Assembly (NCBI GenBank): GCA_022799175.1
Contig: JAAWNY010000003.1
Span: 1 to 64,000 of the forward strand
DNA length: 64,000 nt
Direction: 5' to 3'
Source: Lachnospiraceae bacterium
GTDB taxonomy: Bacteria; Bacillota; Clostridia; Lachnospirales; Lachnospiraceae
Part shown: piece after piece, positions 1-9,460 of the stretch
How the letters are laid out: each line of letters begins with the position of its first letter
Numbering within the stretch: position 1 is the stretch's first letter
Notes under the pieces: generated by a model
Seen by the model: the letters and a program-made list of their open reading frames with translations, nothing else
Database searches by the model: none
What the model was told of the DNA's origin: nothing
Made by a program: the position numbers and the translations under genes

Positions 1-98
1 GACATCACAAAAAGTGTAAAATCGACAGATATTTTTTACATATCTTATTCTTATCAGGAAGTCTTAAATTCCATAGACACAAGATTTTTTACAGCCTC

Positions 99-284
99 AA
101 ATCGTCTGTTCCTTTTTCCGGTTTCGAGATTAAGAATTCCTAAAAACCCCTGACTTTTGCTAAAAACGAAACGAAAATATACAAACTCGCTTCGCTCGGA
201 CAGTGTATATTTTCGTTTCAACGCCAAATTCAGGGCTTTAAGGACTTCTAAATCTCTGCAAAGTCAAAATATTACAGACGATTT
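99..284. repeat. ~186-bp imperfect inverted-repeat (hairpin) element, copy 1
   Basis: Nested arms read directly: aaatcgtctgt (99-109)/acagacgattt (274-284); gagattaagaattcctaaa (126-144)/tttaaggacttctaaatctc (237-256); perfect 15-bp gaaacgaaaatatac (168-182)/gtatattttcgtttc (205-219). Core resembles 46430-46530. Confidence 0.75.
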
Positions 285-572
285 CTCATTGATTTTCGCC
301 CCTCTTCCTTGGCTGATTTTCTCGTTTCTTTATCTAAATAACATCGATTTCGAAGGGTTGGAATTTTAGAGGTTGGTAATCACTGGGCAAGAATCCATAG
401 AAAAAATGATTAAGATTCTTGAAAATTTGACGATATTATGTTAGAGTAAATTGTTATTGATGGTTGTGATACCATTCCTCAAAAGTATAGGAAATGAAGT
501 GCTTTTTATGATTCAGGTATTGGAGAATCACGTACAATGAGAATGGTGAACAAGCAAGGAGAGCAGAAGACG

Positions 573-1940
573 ATGAAGAAGGCGCAGAAAGAACAGGCAG
601 AAAAGATTATCCAATTGTTAGGCAATGTTCATAGTGGAATCAAGAGGGCCGTTGAGAACGGACAACAGGACAGTGCAAGGGAGTTATTGTCTCAGTGTCA
701 GGAAAGCGCCATTGAATTGGGGGAAACGATCGAGGCTATCGAGGGAGAAGGCTTTATCACTGTGTCATTTCTAGAAAATTATTGTGAAGTGGTCTATCAG
801 GCATATACTCTCATTGGCCAGATTTCAGGTGCCAATGCCAGAAGGATTTATAAAAACCTGAAAAAAGCATTGATACAAGTGGAAAACAGTGTAAAAAATG
901 ATATTCAGATCCGAACAGAAGCAGTATTTCTTCCTTACAAAGCGTCTATGTGGGATTCTCTCGAAAGCATATGGAAAGCGGCAGATGAAGATCCAGACTG
1001 TGACGCTTATGTAATTCCGATTCCTTATTATGATAAGAATCCAGATGGAAGCTTTAAGGAGATGCATTACGAAGGGGATCAATATCCGAAGTATGTGCCG
1101 GTGACATGGTATGAAGATTATGATTTTGCAGAACACCAGCCAGATATGATATATATCCATAATCCGTATGATGAATGTAACTATGTCACAAGTGTACATC
1201 CTTTTTTTTATTCGAAGAATTTAAAGCAGTTTACAGAAAAGTTAGTATATATACCTTATTTTATATTAGAAGAGATAGATCCGGATGATAAAGAGGCAGT
1301 GAAAAAGATGGCCCATTTTTGTACGGTTCCGGGGGTGATCTATGCCGACCAAGTGATTGTACAGTCGGAATCTATGCGGCGGATCTACATTGAGGTGATG
1401 ACGGAGTTCTCGGCAAAAGGTTCGGAAATCAATATAGCGGCGAATCGCAAATACTGGGAAGGAAAGATTCAGGGGTCTGGGTCACCAAAAGTAAAGAAGG
1501 TTATGAGTACCAAGAAAGAAGGCTTGGAGATTCCGGAAGAATGGTTGAAGGTGATTCGCAAAGAGGATGGAAGCTGGAAAAAAATCATTTTTTATAACAC
1601 AAGTGTGACAGCGCTATTGCAACATGGAGAAAAGATGTTGACAAAGATACAGAACGTGTTTGAAGTGTTTGCAGAGAATTCGAACGAAGTTGCGTTGTTG
1701 TGGCGGCCACATCCACTGATTAAGGCTACGATTGAGAGTATGCGACCGGAATTATGGGCGGAGTATGAAAAACTTGTGCAGCGATATCGTGAAGCAGGGA
1801 TAGGTATCTATGATGACACAGCAGATATGGATCGGGCGGTTGTATTGAGTGATGCTTATTATGGAGACAGGAGTAGTATTGTACCGTTATATCAGAAAAT
1901 AGGAAAGCCTGCGATGATACAAATGGTAGATATGCCATAA
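573..1940 (+). CDS. CDP-glycerol glycerophosphotransferase-like / putative glycan transferase
   Basis: ORF 537-1940; start at 573 (MKKAQKE) follows aaggag. C-terminal LLWRPHPLI...YYGDRSSIVPLYQKIGKP resembles the TagB/TagF-type GT-B fold; family is tentative. Confidence 0.5.
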   Translation: MKKAQKEQAEKIIQLLGNVHSGIKRAVENGQQDSARELLSQCQESAIELGETIEAIEGEGFITVSFLENYCEVVYQAYTLIGQISGANARRIYKNLKKALIQVENSVKNDIQIRTEAVFLPYKASMWDSLESIWKAADEDPDCDAYVIPIPYYDKNPDGSFKEMHYEGDQYPKYVPVTWYEDYDFAEHQPDMIYIHNPYDECNYVTSVHPFFYSKNLKQFTEKLVYIPYFILEEIDPDDKEAVKKMAHFCTVPGVIYADQVIVQSESMRRIYIEVMTEFSAKGSEINIAANRKYWEGKIQGSGSPKVKKVMSTKKEGLEIPEEWLKVIRKEDGSWKKIIFYNTSVTALLQHGEKMLTKIQNVFEVFAENSNEVALLWRPHPLIKATIESMRPELWAEYEKLVQRYREAGIGIYDDTADMDRAVVLSDAYYGDRSSIVPLYQKIGKPAMIQMVDMP

Positions 1941-2000
1941 GATTAAGAGGGCGTTTGCTTTGGACGAATTGGATTTATGAAAATGATAAGAGGATGAACG

Positions 2001-3158
2001 ATGTATAAGGACTTATGTGTATATTCTGGATTTACAAATGACGAGAAATACATTTGGTATATTGGATTAAATAACCAAATTATGCAAATAGATATACAGA
2101 CAGGTAAAGGAATTTGCTTAGGAATCATTCCTGGTATGTATGGAAGGGAATATGCGTATAGAACATTAGTTTATTTGGATAATGTAATTTATCTAATTCC
2201 TTATTATGCAGACAAATTGTGTACTTATGATTTGACAACGCGAAAATTTGAATTTATAGAATTTCCTATCGGTATATTTGCGTCTTCCGAGGTGAATAAG
2301 AAAATTTTTGGATGCATCGTACATGAAGATGATTTAGTGCTCTATGGGATAAATCCTGTTGTGATATTGTTTAATATAAAAACTTACAAATTCAGAAGTT
2401 TTTATATTAACATGGAGGAAGCAAAAAGATATGGCGTTGAAAATATTAACTTTTGGAGAGATGGATTTGCGGTAAACGATTTATTAGTGATACCGTTGGA
2501 TTATTCCAATTGTTTTTTTGAAATTAATTTGCAGAAAAATCAAGCAAGATTAATGATGCTTGGAGATAAGTACATAAAAACGCCTTTCCAATTGATTAAA
2601 AAGTCGGAACGATATATTTGCAGAATGATATCGGATGAAGAATGGAATGTACAGATATTTATAATAGATAAAGAATGTCAGGAGAAACAAACGGAATTAT
2701 GTCGATTCTATGTGGAACATGATGGGATTCCTCAGAAAGAACAAGTGCCTTTTTTGTGGGGAGAAATTATAAAAGATAAATTGGTTTTACTTCCAGCATA
2801 TCAGGAGAAAACCTATGTAATCGAACTACAAACAGGAAAAGTAAGCTGTTTTGCGGGACAAACCATTCAAAATAATACGAAATCGAAAAAAGCCAATCCG
2901 CCAATCAGAAATTATTTTGCGGGAGTATGTGTGAATGAAAATACATTAGTTACAATACATGAGGAATATAAAAAATTAGTATTAATTTTCGGAGAGGATC
3001 CGCAGCAAGAGAAAAGCATCGATTTAACATTCGATGATTTTTCTTCGCTAGATTATCACAAAATAGTGTTTGCAGAAATTCTGAAAACGACGAATCGCGT
3101 ATATGAGCAAGAAAGTTTTTCTTTAGTAGACTATTTGAAGTGTATAGAAAATAACTGA
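2001..3158 (+). CDS. Hypothetical protein, probable beta-propeller-like repeats
   Basis: Intact 385-aa ORF; recurring patterns such as NQIMQIDIQTGKGICLG / DKLCTYDLTTRKFEFIEF / KTYVIELQTGKVSCF suggest blades. Confidence 0.5.
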   Translation: MYKDLCVYSGFTNDEKYIWYIGLNNQIMQIDIQTGKGICLGIIPGMYGREYAYRTLVYLDNVIYLIPYYADKLCTYDLTTRKFEFIEFPIGIFASSEVNKKIFGCIVHEDDLVLYGINPVVILFNIKTYKFRSFYINMEEAKRYGVENINFWRDGFAVNDLLVIPLDYSNCFFEINLQKNQARLMMLGDKYIKTPFQLIKKSERYICRMISDEEWNVQIFIIDKECQEKQTELCRFYVEHDGIPQKEQVPFLWGEIIKDKLVLLPAYQEKTYVIELQTGKVSCFAGQTIQNNTKSKKANPPIRNYFAGVCVNENTLVTIHEEYKKLVLIFGEDPQQEKSIDLTFDDFSSLDYHKIVFAEILKTTNRVYEQESFSLVDYLKCIENN

Positions 3159-3218
3159 AAATATTTCGGGAAGAGCGCCAAGACTTGAGCGAAAACAATG
3201 ATGAGGTATGGATAAAAT

Positions 3219-4424
3219 ATGATAAATCTCAACGATTTTGTTTGCAAATATATAACAGGACGTTCTGAGAGTTTAATCTCAGAAGACATAAAAAATCATT
3301 TTACTGATTTACAAGAGAGTATAGAGGGAAAATCGGTTTTGGTTATAGGGGGAGCAGGGAGTATTGGCAGTTCTTTTATTAAAGCATTATTGCATTTTCA
3401 ACCCCGAAAATTGGTGGTCGTGGATATCAATGAAAATGGACTGGCAGAATTGACAAGAGAATTAAGAAGTTCAAAAAAATGGAATCTTCCTCAAGAGTAT
3501 ACGACATACCCGATTGATTATTCATCTGTGATTTTTGAGAAAATGTTTCGCAAAAGCAGAGGCTTTCAAATAGTGGCTAATTTTTCAGCACATAAACATG
3601 TAAGAAGCGAGAAGGATATCTATTCGATAGAGGCTTTGTTAAGAAATAATGTATTGAACACCAAAAAATTTTTGGAATTATTGGCAGAGATGCCGCCAGA
3701 TGTGTATTTTTGTGTGTCAACAGATAAGGCAGCAAATCCGGCAAATATTATGGGGGCGAGCAAACGAATCATGGAAGACATGATTTTTTCATATTCTGAT
3801 AAATTTCCGGTTAAGACTGCGCGCTTCGCCAATGTAGCCTTCTCGAATGGCTCCTTATTGGAAGGTTTTTTAAAGAGAATGGAGAAAAAACAACCAATCA
3901 GTGCACCTTCTGATATTAAAAGATATTTTGTGTCGTTGGAAGAAAGCGGTCAGCTTTGTTTAGTTGCTTGTATGTTGGGAAATAATAGGGAAATTGTTTA
4001 CCCGAAACTGGCGAGTGAACAGATGATTTCCTTTGATGCCATAGCTGAGAATTTAATTAGAGAGAGCGGGTTTGATCTTTTATATTGCAAAAGCGAAAAA
4101 GAAGCCATCGATAGCACGGAAAAAATAGAAAAATTCAATCAATATCCAGTTTATTTTTCTGTATCTGACACATCAGGAGAGAAAAAATATGAAGAGTTTT
4201 ATACAGAAGATGAATGGATAGATGAAATGAGATATTTAAGGTTAGGGGTGATTGGTAATAAAAAAGCGCCCGAGAAAGCAAGAATAGACGAGCTGTGTCA
4301 GATGTTGGAAAAAGCGTTTCTCAAATTCGATCTATCAAAAGAGGAAGTTGTTGCCCTTTTGAAAAAATATTTAACTAATTTTGAACACATTGAAACAGGG
4401 AAATCATTAGAACAAAAAATGTGA
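3219..4424 (+). CDS. SDR-family UDP-GlcNAc 4,6-dehydratase-like (CapD/LegB type)
   Basis: N-terminal VLVIGGAGSIGSSFIKAL Rossmann motif; VSTDKAANPANIMGASKRIME and ARFANVAFSNGSLLEGF typical of polysaccharide dehydratases. Confidence 0.8.
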   Translation: MINLNDFVCKYITGRSESLISEDIKNHFTDLQESIEGKSVLVIGGAGSIGSSFIKALLHFQPRKLVVVDINENGLAELTRELRSSKKWNLPQEYTTYPIDYSSVIFEKMFRKSRGFQIVANFSAHKHVRSEKDIYSIEALLRNNVLNTKKFLELLAEMPPDVYFCVSTDKAANPANIMGASKRIMEDMIFSYSDKFPVKTARFANVAFSNGSLLEGFLKRMEKKQPISAPSDIKRYFVSLEESGQLCLVACMLGNNREIVYPKLASEQMISFDAIAENLIRESGFDLLYCKSEKEAIDSTEKIEKFNQYPVYFSVSDTSGEKKYEEFYTEDEWIDEMRYLRLGVIGNKKAPEKARIDELCQMLEKAFLKFDLSKEEVVALLKKYLTNFEHIETGKSLEQKM

Positions 4425-4425
4425 G

Positions 4426-5598
4426 ATGGGAGAAAAAATGATACCATTATCTGTCCCTAATTTTATAGGTCGAGAATTAGATTATGTGACAAACGCAATA
4501 AAAACAGAATGGGTTTCTACCGGTGGTTCCTATATTGATTTGTTTGAGAAAAAAATAGCAGAATATGTTGGGACAATAGGAGCGGTATCTTGCCAGAATG
4601 GAACAGCAGGGATTCATATGGCATTAATGTTAATGGGAGTAACGAGAGAACAATTCGTGATAGTACCGACATTGACCTTTATTGCAGCAGTGAATCCGGT
4701 ACGATATCTGGGGGCAGAGCCGATTTTTTTGGATTGTGATGATTCTCTTTGCTTAGATCCATTCAAATTAGAAAAGTTTTGTAAAGAAGAATGCAAAGTG
4801 GAGAATGATAAATTGATCCATAAAGCTTCCCAAAAGGAAATTCCATGTATAGTGGTGGTGCATGTATTTGGAAATATGGCTGATATGGAATCGATTATGG
4901 ATATCGCGTCAACCTATCATTTAAAGGTAGTGGAAGATGCGACAGAAGCATTAGGGACTTATTATACGCAGGGAAAGTATCAGGGGAAATTTGCAGGTAC
5001 GATTGGCGATATTGGGATCTATTCATTTAATGGGAATAAAATTATTACTACGGGCGGCGGCGGAATGTTGGTGTCAGATGAAAAAGAAATTTTAAAAAAA
5101 GCAAAACATATGACAACGCAGGCCAAGAGCGATGAGCTATATTATGAACATGACGAAGTGGGATATAATTATAGAATGACAAATATTCAAGCGGCGTTAG
5201 GCGTGGCCCAGTTGGAGAATTTGGAAAGATTTATTCAGATCAAACGAGATAATTTCAATTATTATAGAAAACAAATGGCAGATAACAAAAATTATGAATT
5301 CTTGTCATTTTCAGATAAAGTGAGGCCAAATTATTGGTTTTATTCCTTGTATTTAAAGGATATCACGAATGATAACAGAGATCGATTTATTCAATATTTA
5401 TTGGAAAAGGGGATTCAAGTAAGGCCAATATGGGGACTGATCCATGAGCAAAAACCATACTTGAATTCTCTTGAGTATCAAATAGAAAAGGCGTCAGAAT
5501 ATAGAAAAAGAATCATAAATATACCATGTAGTACAAAGCTTACCGAGAAAGAGATTGATATAATTATAAATGTGATAAATGAATATCGAGGAGGATGA
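4426..5598 (+). CDS. LegC-type DegT/DnrJ/EryC1/StrS aminotransferase
   Basis: VEDATEALGTYY, GDIGIYSFNGNKIITTGGGGMLV (PLP-lysine region), YNYRMTNIQAALGVAQLE. Confidence 0.88.
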   Translation: MGEKMIPLSVPNFIGRELDYVTNAIKTEWVSTGGSYIDLFEKKIAEYVGTIGAVSCQNGTAGIHMALMLMGVTREQFVIVPTLTFIAAVNPVRYLGAEPIFLDCDDSLCLDPFKLEKFCKEECKVENDKLIHKASQKEIPCIVVVHVFGNMADMESIMDIASTYHLKVVEDATEALGTYYTQGKYQGKFAGTIGDIGIYSFNGNKIITTGGGGMLVSDEKEILKKAKHMTTQAKSDELYYEHDEVGYNYRMTNIQAALGVAQLENLERFIQIKRDNFNYYRKQMADNKNYEFLSFSDKVRPNYWFYSLYLKDITNDNRDRFIQYLLEKGIQVRPIWGLIHEQKPYLNSLEYQIEKASEYRKRIINIPCSTKLTEKEIDIIINVINEYRGG

Positions 5599-5601
5599 AA
5601 A

Positions 5602-6264
5602 ATGAAATCTTTTGACGAAAATTGGGAGAAGATACATGCGACAAGAGAATGGGGACAATATCCGGCTGAGCATGTGATCCGATTTGTGGCAAGAAATTTT
5701 TATGATAAAGACAGAAAAAAAGTAAAGATTTTAGATTTTGGCTGTGGCGGTGGGGCGCACACATGGTTTTTGGCAAGAGAAGGATTTGACACATATGCGT
5801 TTGACGGCTCTGCTTCTGCAATAAAAAGAGTAGAAGAAAAAATGAGAAAAGAAGGTTTAGCTGCGGATTTAAGGGTATTAGATGGAACGGAAATCGATTA
5901 TCCAGATGATTTTTTTGATGGAATTATTGATAACATAGCGATATGTGCGAATCGATATGAAGCGATTCAATGGATGTATAAAAACTGTTACAGAATTTTA
6001 AAATCTGGCGGAAAAATATTTACCAGTTGCATTACGCCAAAGACCGATGGTTGTGGAACGGGTGAGAAGATTGACGATAATACCTTTCGCAGTGAGTTAG
6101 CGGGAGTGGCAAAAGGTCAAGGGGTTATGCATTATTTTACAGAAAAGGAACTGAAGAATTGTCTGGAAACCATAGGTTTTATAAATATCGGGATCGATGA
6201 GCTGTTTTACACGGATAACGGAATAAAAGTAGATATGCTGATTGCTAAAGCAGAAAAAAGATGA
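5602..6264 (+). CDS. Class I SAM-dependent methyltransferase
   Basis: ILDFGCGGGAHTWFLAREGFDTYAFDGS (motif I) and CYRILKSGGKIF. Confidence 0.82.
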   Translation: MKSFDENWEKIHATREWGQYPAEHVIRFVARNFYDKDRKKVKILDFGCGGGAHTWFLAREGFDTYAFDGSASAIKRVEEKMRKEGLAADLRVLDGTEIDYPDDFFDGIIDNIAICANRYEAIQWMYKNCYRILKSGGKIFTSCITPKTDGCGTGEKIDDNTFRSELAGVAKGQGVMHYFTEKELKNCLETIGFINIGIDELFYTDNGIKVDMLIAKAEKR

Positions 6265-6290
6265 GGAATTGAACAATAAACAGATAAGGT

Positions 6291-7304
6291 GTGGACGATA
6301 TGGGAGTGCTCATTATTGCAGAGGTAGGTATCAACCATAACGGCGATTTGGCGATTGCGAAAGAGATGGTTCATGAAGCAAAGATGGCAGGGGCAGATAT
6401 TGTGAAATTTCAGACGTTTGTACCGGAACAAGAGTTATCTCAATATACGCCATTGACGGACTATCAACGAAAGAATACCAGAGATCAGGATTTTCAATAT
6501 CAGATAGACATGATAAAAAAGTACGAATTAAGTACAGATGAATTTCGACAAATTAAAGAATATTGTGAAAAAGAAAAGATTATGTTTTTGTCGACAGCAT
6601 CTGAATTAGTAAGTATCGAGACGCTGAATCGTATGAATCCGCAATTGTGGAAAGTACCGTCGAATGAAATTACAGATTATCCCTATTTAAAGCGTATTGG
6701 TCAGTTTCATAAGCCAGTAATTATGTCGACAGGAATTAGCACCTTGGAAGAAATCGGCGCCGCTATGAAAGTTTTGAAAGAGAATGGAGCGGGAAAAATA
6801 ACCTTACTTCATTGCACATCCGAATATCCTGCGCCATATGAGGAAGTCAACTTGCAGGCGATGCAGACATTGAAAAACGAATTTGGATGCGAAGTAGGAT
6901 ACTCCGATCACACACCAGGAATAGAAATATCGTTGGCGGCAGTTGCGCTAGGAGCTACCGTGATTGAAAAGCATTTTACCTTAGATAAAAATATGAGCGG
7001 TCCGGATCACAAGGCAAGTATTGATATCAGTGAACTGAGGCAATTGGTAAAGTCGATACGAAATATAGAAAGCGCTTTGGGAGATGGGATTAAGAGAGTG
7101 ACCGTATCGGAAGCAAAGAATAAAGAGATTATGAGAAAAAGTATTGTCGCACGGCGAAACATTAGCAAAGGAGAGATTTTATCCGAGAAGAATATAACGA
7201 CAAAGCGTCCTGGCAATGGGATTTCTCCGATGAATTGGGAAAAAATATTGGGAAGTGTGGCAAGCAGAGATTACAAAGAGGATGAAATGATATGCGAAGT
7301 ATAG
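6291..7304 (+). CDS. N-acetylneuraminate/legionaminate synthase family (NeuB/LegI) with SAF domain
   Basis: IIAEVGINHNGDLAIAKEM, IVKFQTF, LHCTSEYPAPYEEVNL, GYSDHTPGIEISLAAVALGATVIEKHFTLDKNMSGPDHKAS; C-terminal SAF-like region. Confidence 0.93.
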   Translation: MDDMGVLIIAEVGINHNGDLAIAKEMVHEAKMAGADIVKFQTFVPEQELSQYTPLTDYQRKNTRDQDFQYQIDMIKKYELSTDEFRQIKEYCEKEKIMFLSTASELVSIETLNRMNPQLWKVPSNEITDYPYLKRIGQFHKPVIMSTGISTLEEIGAAMKVLKENGAGKITLLHCTSEYPAPYEEVNLQAMQTLKNEFGCEVGYSDHTPGIEISLAAVALGATVIEKHFTLDKNMSGPDHKASIDISELRQLVKSIRNIESALGDGIKRVTVSEAKNKEIMRKSIVARRNISKGEILSEKNITTKRPGNGISPMNWEKILGSVASRDYKEDEMICEV

Positions 7305-8467
7305 CAATAATTACATCTACCCGAGCAGAATATGGACTCTTGAAACCTTTGATGGAACAGTTGCATCAAGATAAAGAGATAGAACTAAGGATTGTAGTGA
7401 CAGGGATGCATCTCTCCCATGCTTTTGGAAATACGATCGACGAGATACATGCAGATGGATTTTTGATCGATGAATGCATTGAAATTTTGTTTGATGGAGA
7501 TACCCCAAGTGCGATATCTAAAACTATGGGAATGGCAATTTTTGAATTTGCCAATTATTTTAACAGAAAAAAGCCAGACGCCGTTTTAGTATTGGGAGAT
7601 CGCTATGAAATTTTTGCAGTATGCATGAGCGCTATGAATTTTAAAATACCCATTATACATCTTTGTGGCGGAGAAGTGACAGAAGGCGCTATGGATGATG
7701 CGATCCGTCATGCGATTACCAAAATGAGTTTTTTACATTTTACAATAGCAGATGAGTACAAAAAAAGAGTGATTCAATTAGGAGAAAATCCCGACAGGGT
7801 TTATAACTTTGGTTCTTTAGGAAACGAGAATATTGCCAGAATACAATTGTTAAGTAAGGCTGAACTAGAAAGGGCGATCCATTTTCCTTTAGAACATCCG
7901 TATTCCGTAGTAACTTTTCATCCGGCTACGCGAAGTGAGCAATTATGTGAAGAACAGTTTGAAATTTTGCAAAATGCGTTAGTGCGTTTGGCAAATATGA
8001 ATTATATTATAACAAAAGCAAATGCGGATGCAGGAGGCAAACATATTAATAGGAGGATCGATATGTTTGCCTCGCAATATCCCGACAGAATTTATGCATG
8101 TGAATCTTTAGGAATGATAAAATATTTAAGCGCAATTAAATATAGCGAAATGGTTATTGGAAATTCCTCGAGTGGCATTGTAGAGGCGCCGGCATTTGGC
8201 GTTCCCACAATTAATATAGGAAATCGCCAAAAGGGGAGAATAGAGGCAGATTCGGTTATTACTTGCAGCGTGAATGAAGAAGAAATTTTAGATTCTATGA
8301 TGAAAGCCACAAAGGAAGCGTTTCGATCAAAGATCCGGACAATGAAAAATCCATATTATAAGGAAGATACTTCAAAAAATATGGCAGCTGTGATACATGA
8401 TTATTTATGTAACGATAAGATGAAAATAGAAAAAGAATTTTATGATGTAAAATTTCTGAATGGATAA
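7292..8467 (+). CDS. UDP/GDP-GlcNAc 2-epimerase, hydrolysing (NeuC/LegG family)
   Basis: TSTRAEYGLLKPLM, VLGDRYEIFAVCMSAM, HLCGGEVTEGAMDDAIRHAITKMS, GNSSSGIVEAPAFGVPTINIGNRQKGR. Confidence 0.93.
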   Translation: MRSIAIITSTRAEYGLLKPLMEQLHQDKEIELRIVVTGMHLSHAFGNTIDEIHADGFLIDECIEILFDGDTPSAISKTMGMAIFEFANYFNRKKPDAVLVLGDRYEIFAVCMSAMNFKIPIIHLCGGEVTEGAMDDAIRHAITKMSFLHFTIADEYKKRVIQLGENPDRVYNFGSLGNENIARIQLLSKAELERAIHFPLEHPYSVVTFHPATRSEQLCEEQFEILQNALVRLANMNYIITKANADAGGKHINRRIDMFASQYPDRIYACESLGMIKYLSAIKYSEMVIGNSSSGIVEAPAFGVPTINIGNRQKGRIEADSVITCSVNEEEILDSMMKATKEAFRSKIRTMKNPYYKEDTSKNMAAVIHDYLCNDKMKIEKEFYDVKFLNG

Positions 8468-8505
8468 TAGAACATTATTTAAATTTCGTAAAGGATATAG
8501 GAAAG

Positions 8506-9444
8506 ATGATTGTAGAAAAGAAAGCGATACAAAAAGATAATTACTACAATAAATTGGCCTATTATGATAGCGCGAGACAAGGACTGGAAGCAATACTTGG
8601 AAAGCTAAAAGAAGAGGATTTTATCCTTTACTTGCCCGCATATATTGGCTGGTCATCAAGAGAAGGAAGCGGCATCTATGATCCCGTATTTTCTAGTAAA
8701 ATTCAACATGTCTTTTATGCTTTAGATAGACAGCTCAATATCCAGTTGGCGGATTTAGAAGAGCTGTTGAAGAAGGATAAGAGAAAAAAGGCGTTTTTGC
8801 TAGTAGATTACTTCGGGTTTATTGATAAAAATTACAATCAAATAATAGAACGATTAAAAGAATATGAGGTGCTGATTATCGAAGATGCTGCTCATGCCTT
8901 TTTTACTGATTATGTAGATCATAATTGTGGAAAAAGAACGGATATTGTATTGTATTCTTTACATAAAATGTTTCCATTCGCAAAAGGAGGTATGATAAAA
9001 ATAAATAATAAATATTGGAATAAAATTGCCTCTTTTGAAGGAAAATGCCCTATAAATCCATTCGAATATAAGCTGGATGAGATTGCTGATTGCAGAAAAA
9101 GAAATGCCATGGCAATTCAAAAAAAGTTGAGCCATAATCCATGCTTTACATTCATTCGTCCTATCGATCAATATTTGAATTGTACCCCACAGTCGGTTCC
9201 GATTATGATAAAGAACTATGATAAATCCAATTTATATTTTAGAATGAATGAATTAGGCTATGGTGTAGTTAGCCTATATCATACCATGATAGAACCGGTC
9301 AGAAAGAACTTTCCACAGGCGATAGAAATCGGAAATTGCATGTTGAATTTACCGGTTCATCAAGATATAGGTATCGATGAGATTGGAAAAATGTGTGAAG
9401 CATTAGAACAGCTCTGTTCTGACAATTCCCAATCTGTTAAATAA
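8506..9444 (+). CDS. DegT/DnrJ-like PLP-dependent enzyme, short/divergent
   Basis: LIIEDAAHAFF and DIVLYSLHKMFPFAKGGMIKI resemble the DegT PLP-lysine region; 312 aa, shorter than the LegC homologue. Confidence 0.65.
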   Translation: MIVEKKAIQKDNYYNKLAYYDSARQGLEAILGKLKEEDFILYLPAYIGWSSREGSGIYDPVFSSKIQHVFYALDRQLNIQLADLEELLKKDKRKKAFLLVDYFGFIDKNYNQIIERLKEYEVLIIEDAAHAFFTDYVDHNCGKRTDIVLYSLHKMFPFAKGGMIKINNKYWNKIASFEGKCPINPFEYKLDEIADCRKRNAMAIQKKLSHNPCFTFIRPIDQYLNCTPQSVPIMIKNYDKSNLYFRMNELGYGVVSLYHTMIEPVRKNFPQAIEIGNCMLNLPVHQDIGIDEIGKMCEALEQLCSDNSQSVK

Positions 9445-9460
9445 GAATTATGGGAGGAAA

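Noticed and set aside
157-369. 70-aa ORF MLKTKRKYTNSLRS...
   Set aside because: Lies across the hairpin element; no clear RBS or family; composition explained by the repeat.
825-1199. Minus-strand ORF inside the 573-1940 gene
   Set aside because: Antisense to a better-supported ORF; no recognisable domain. The same applies to most minus-strand ORFs at 2-39 kb.
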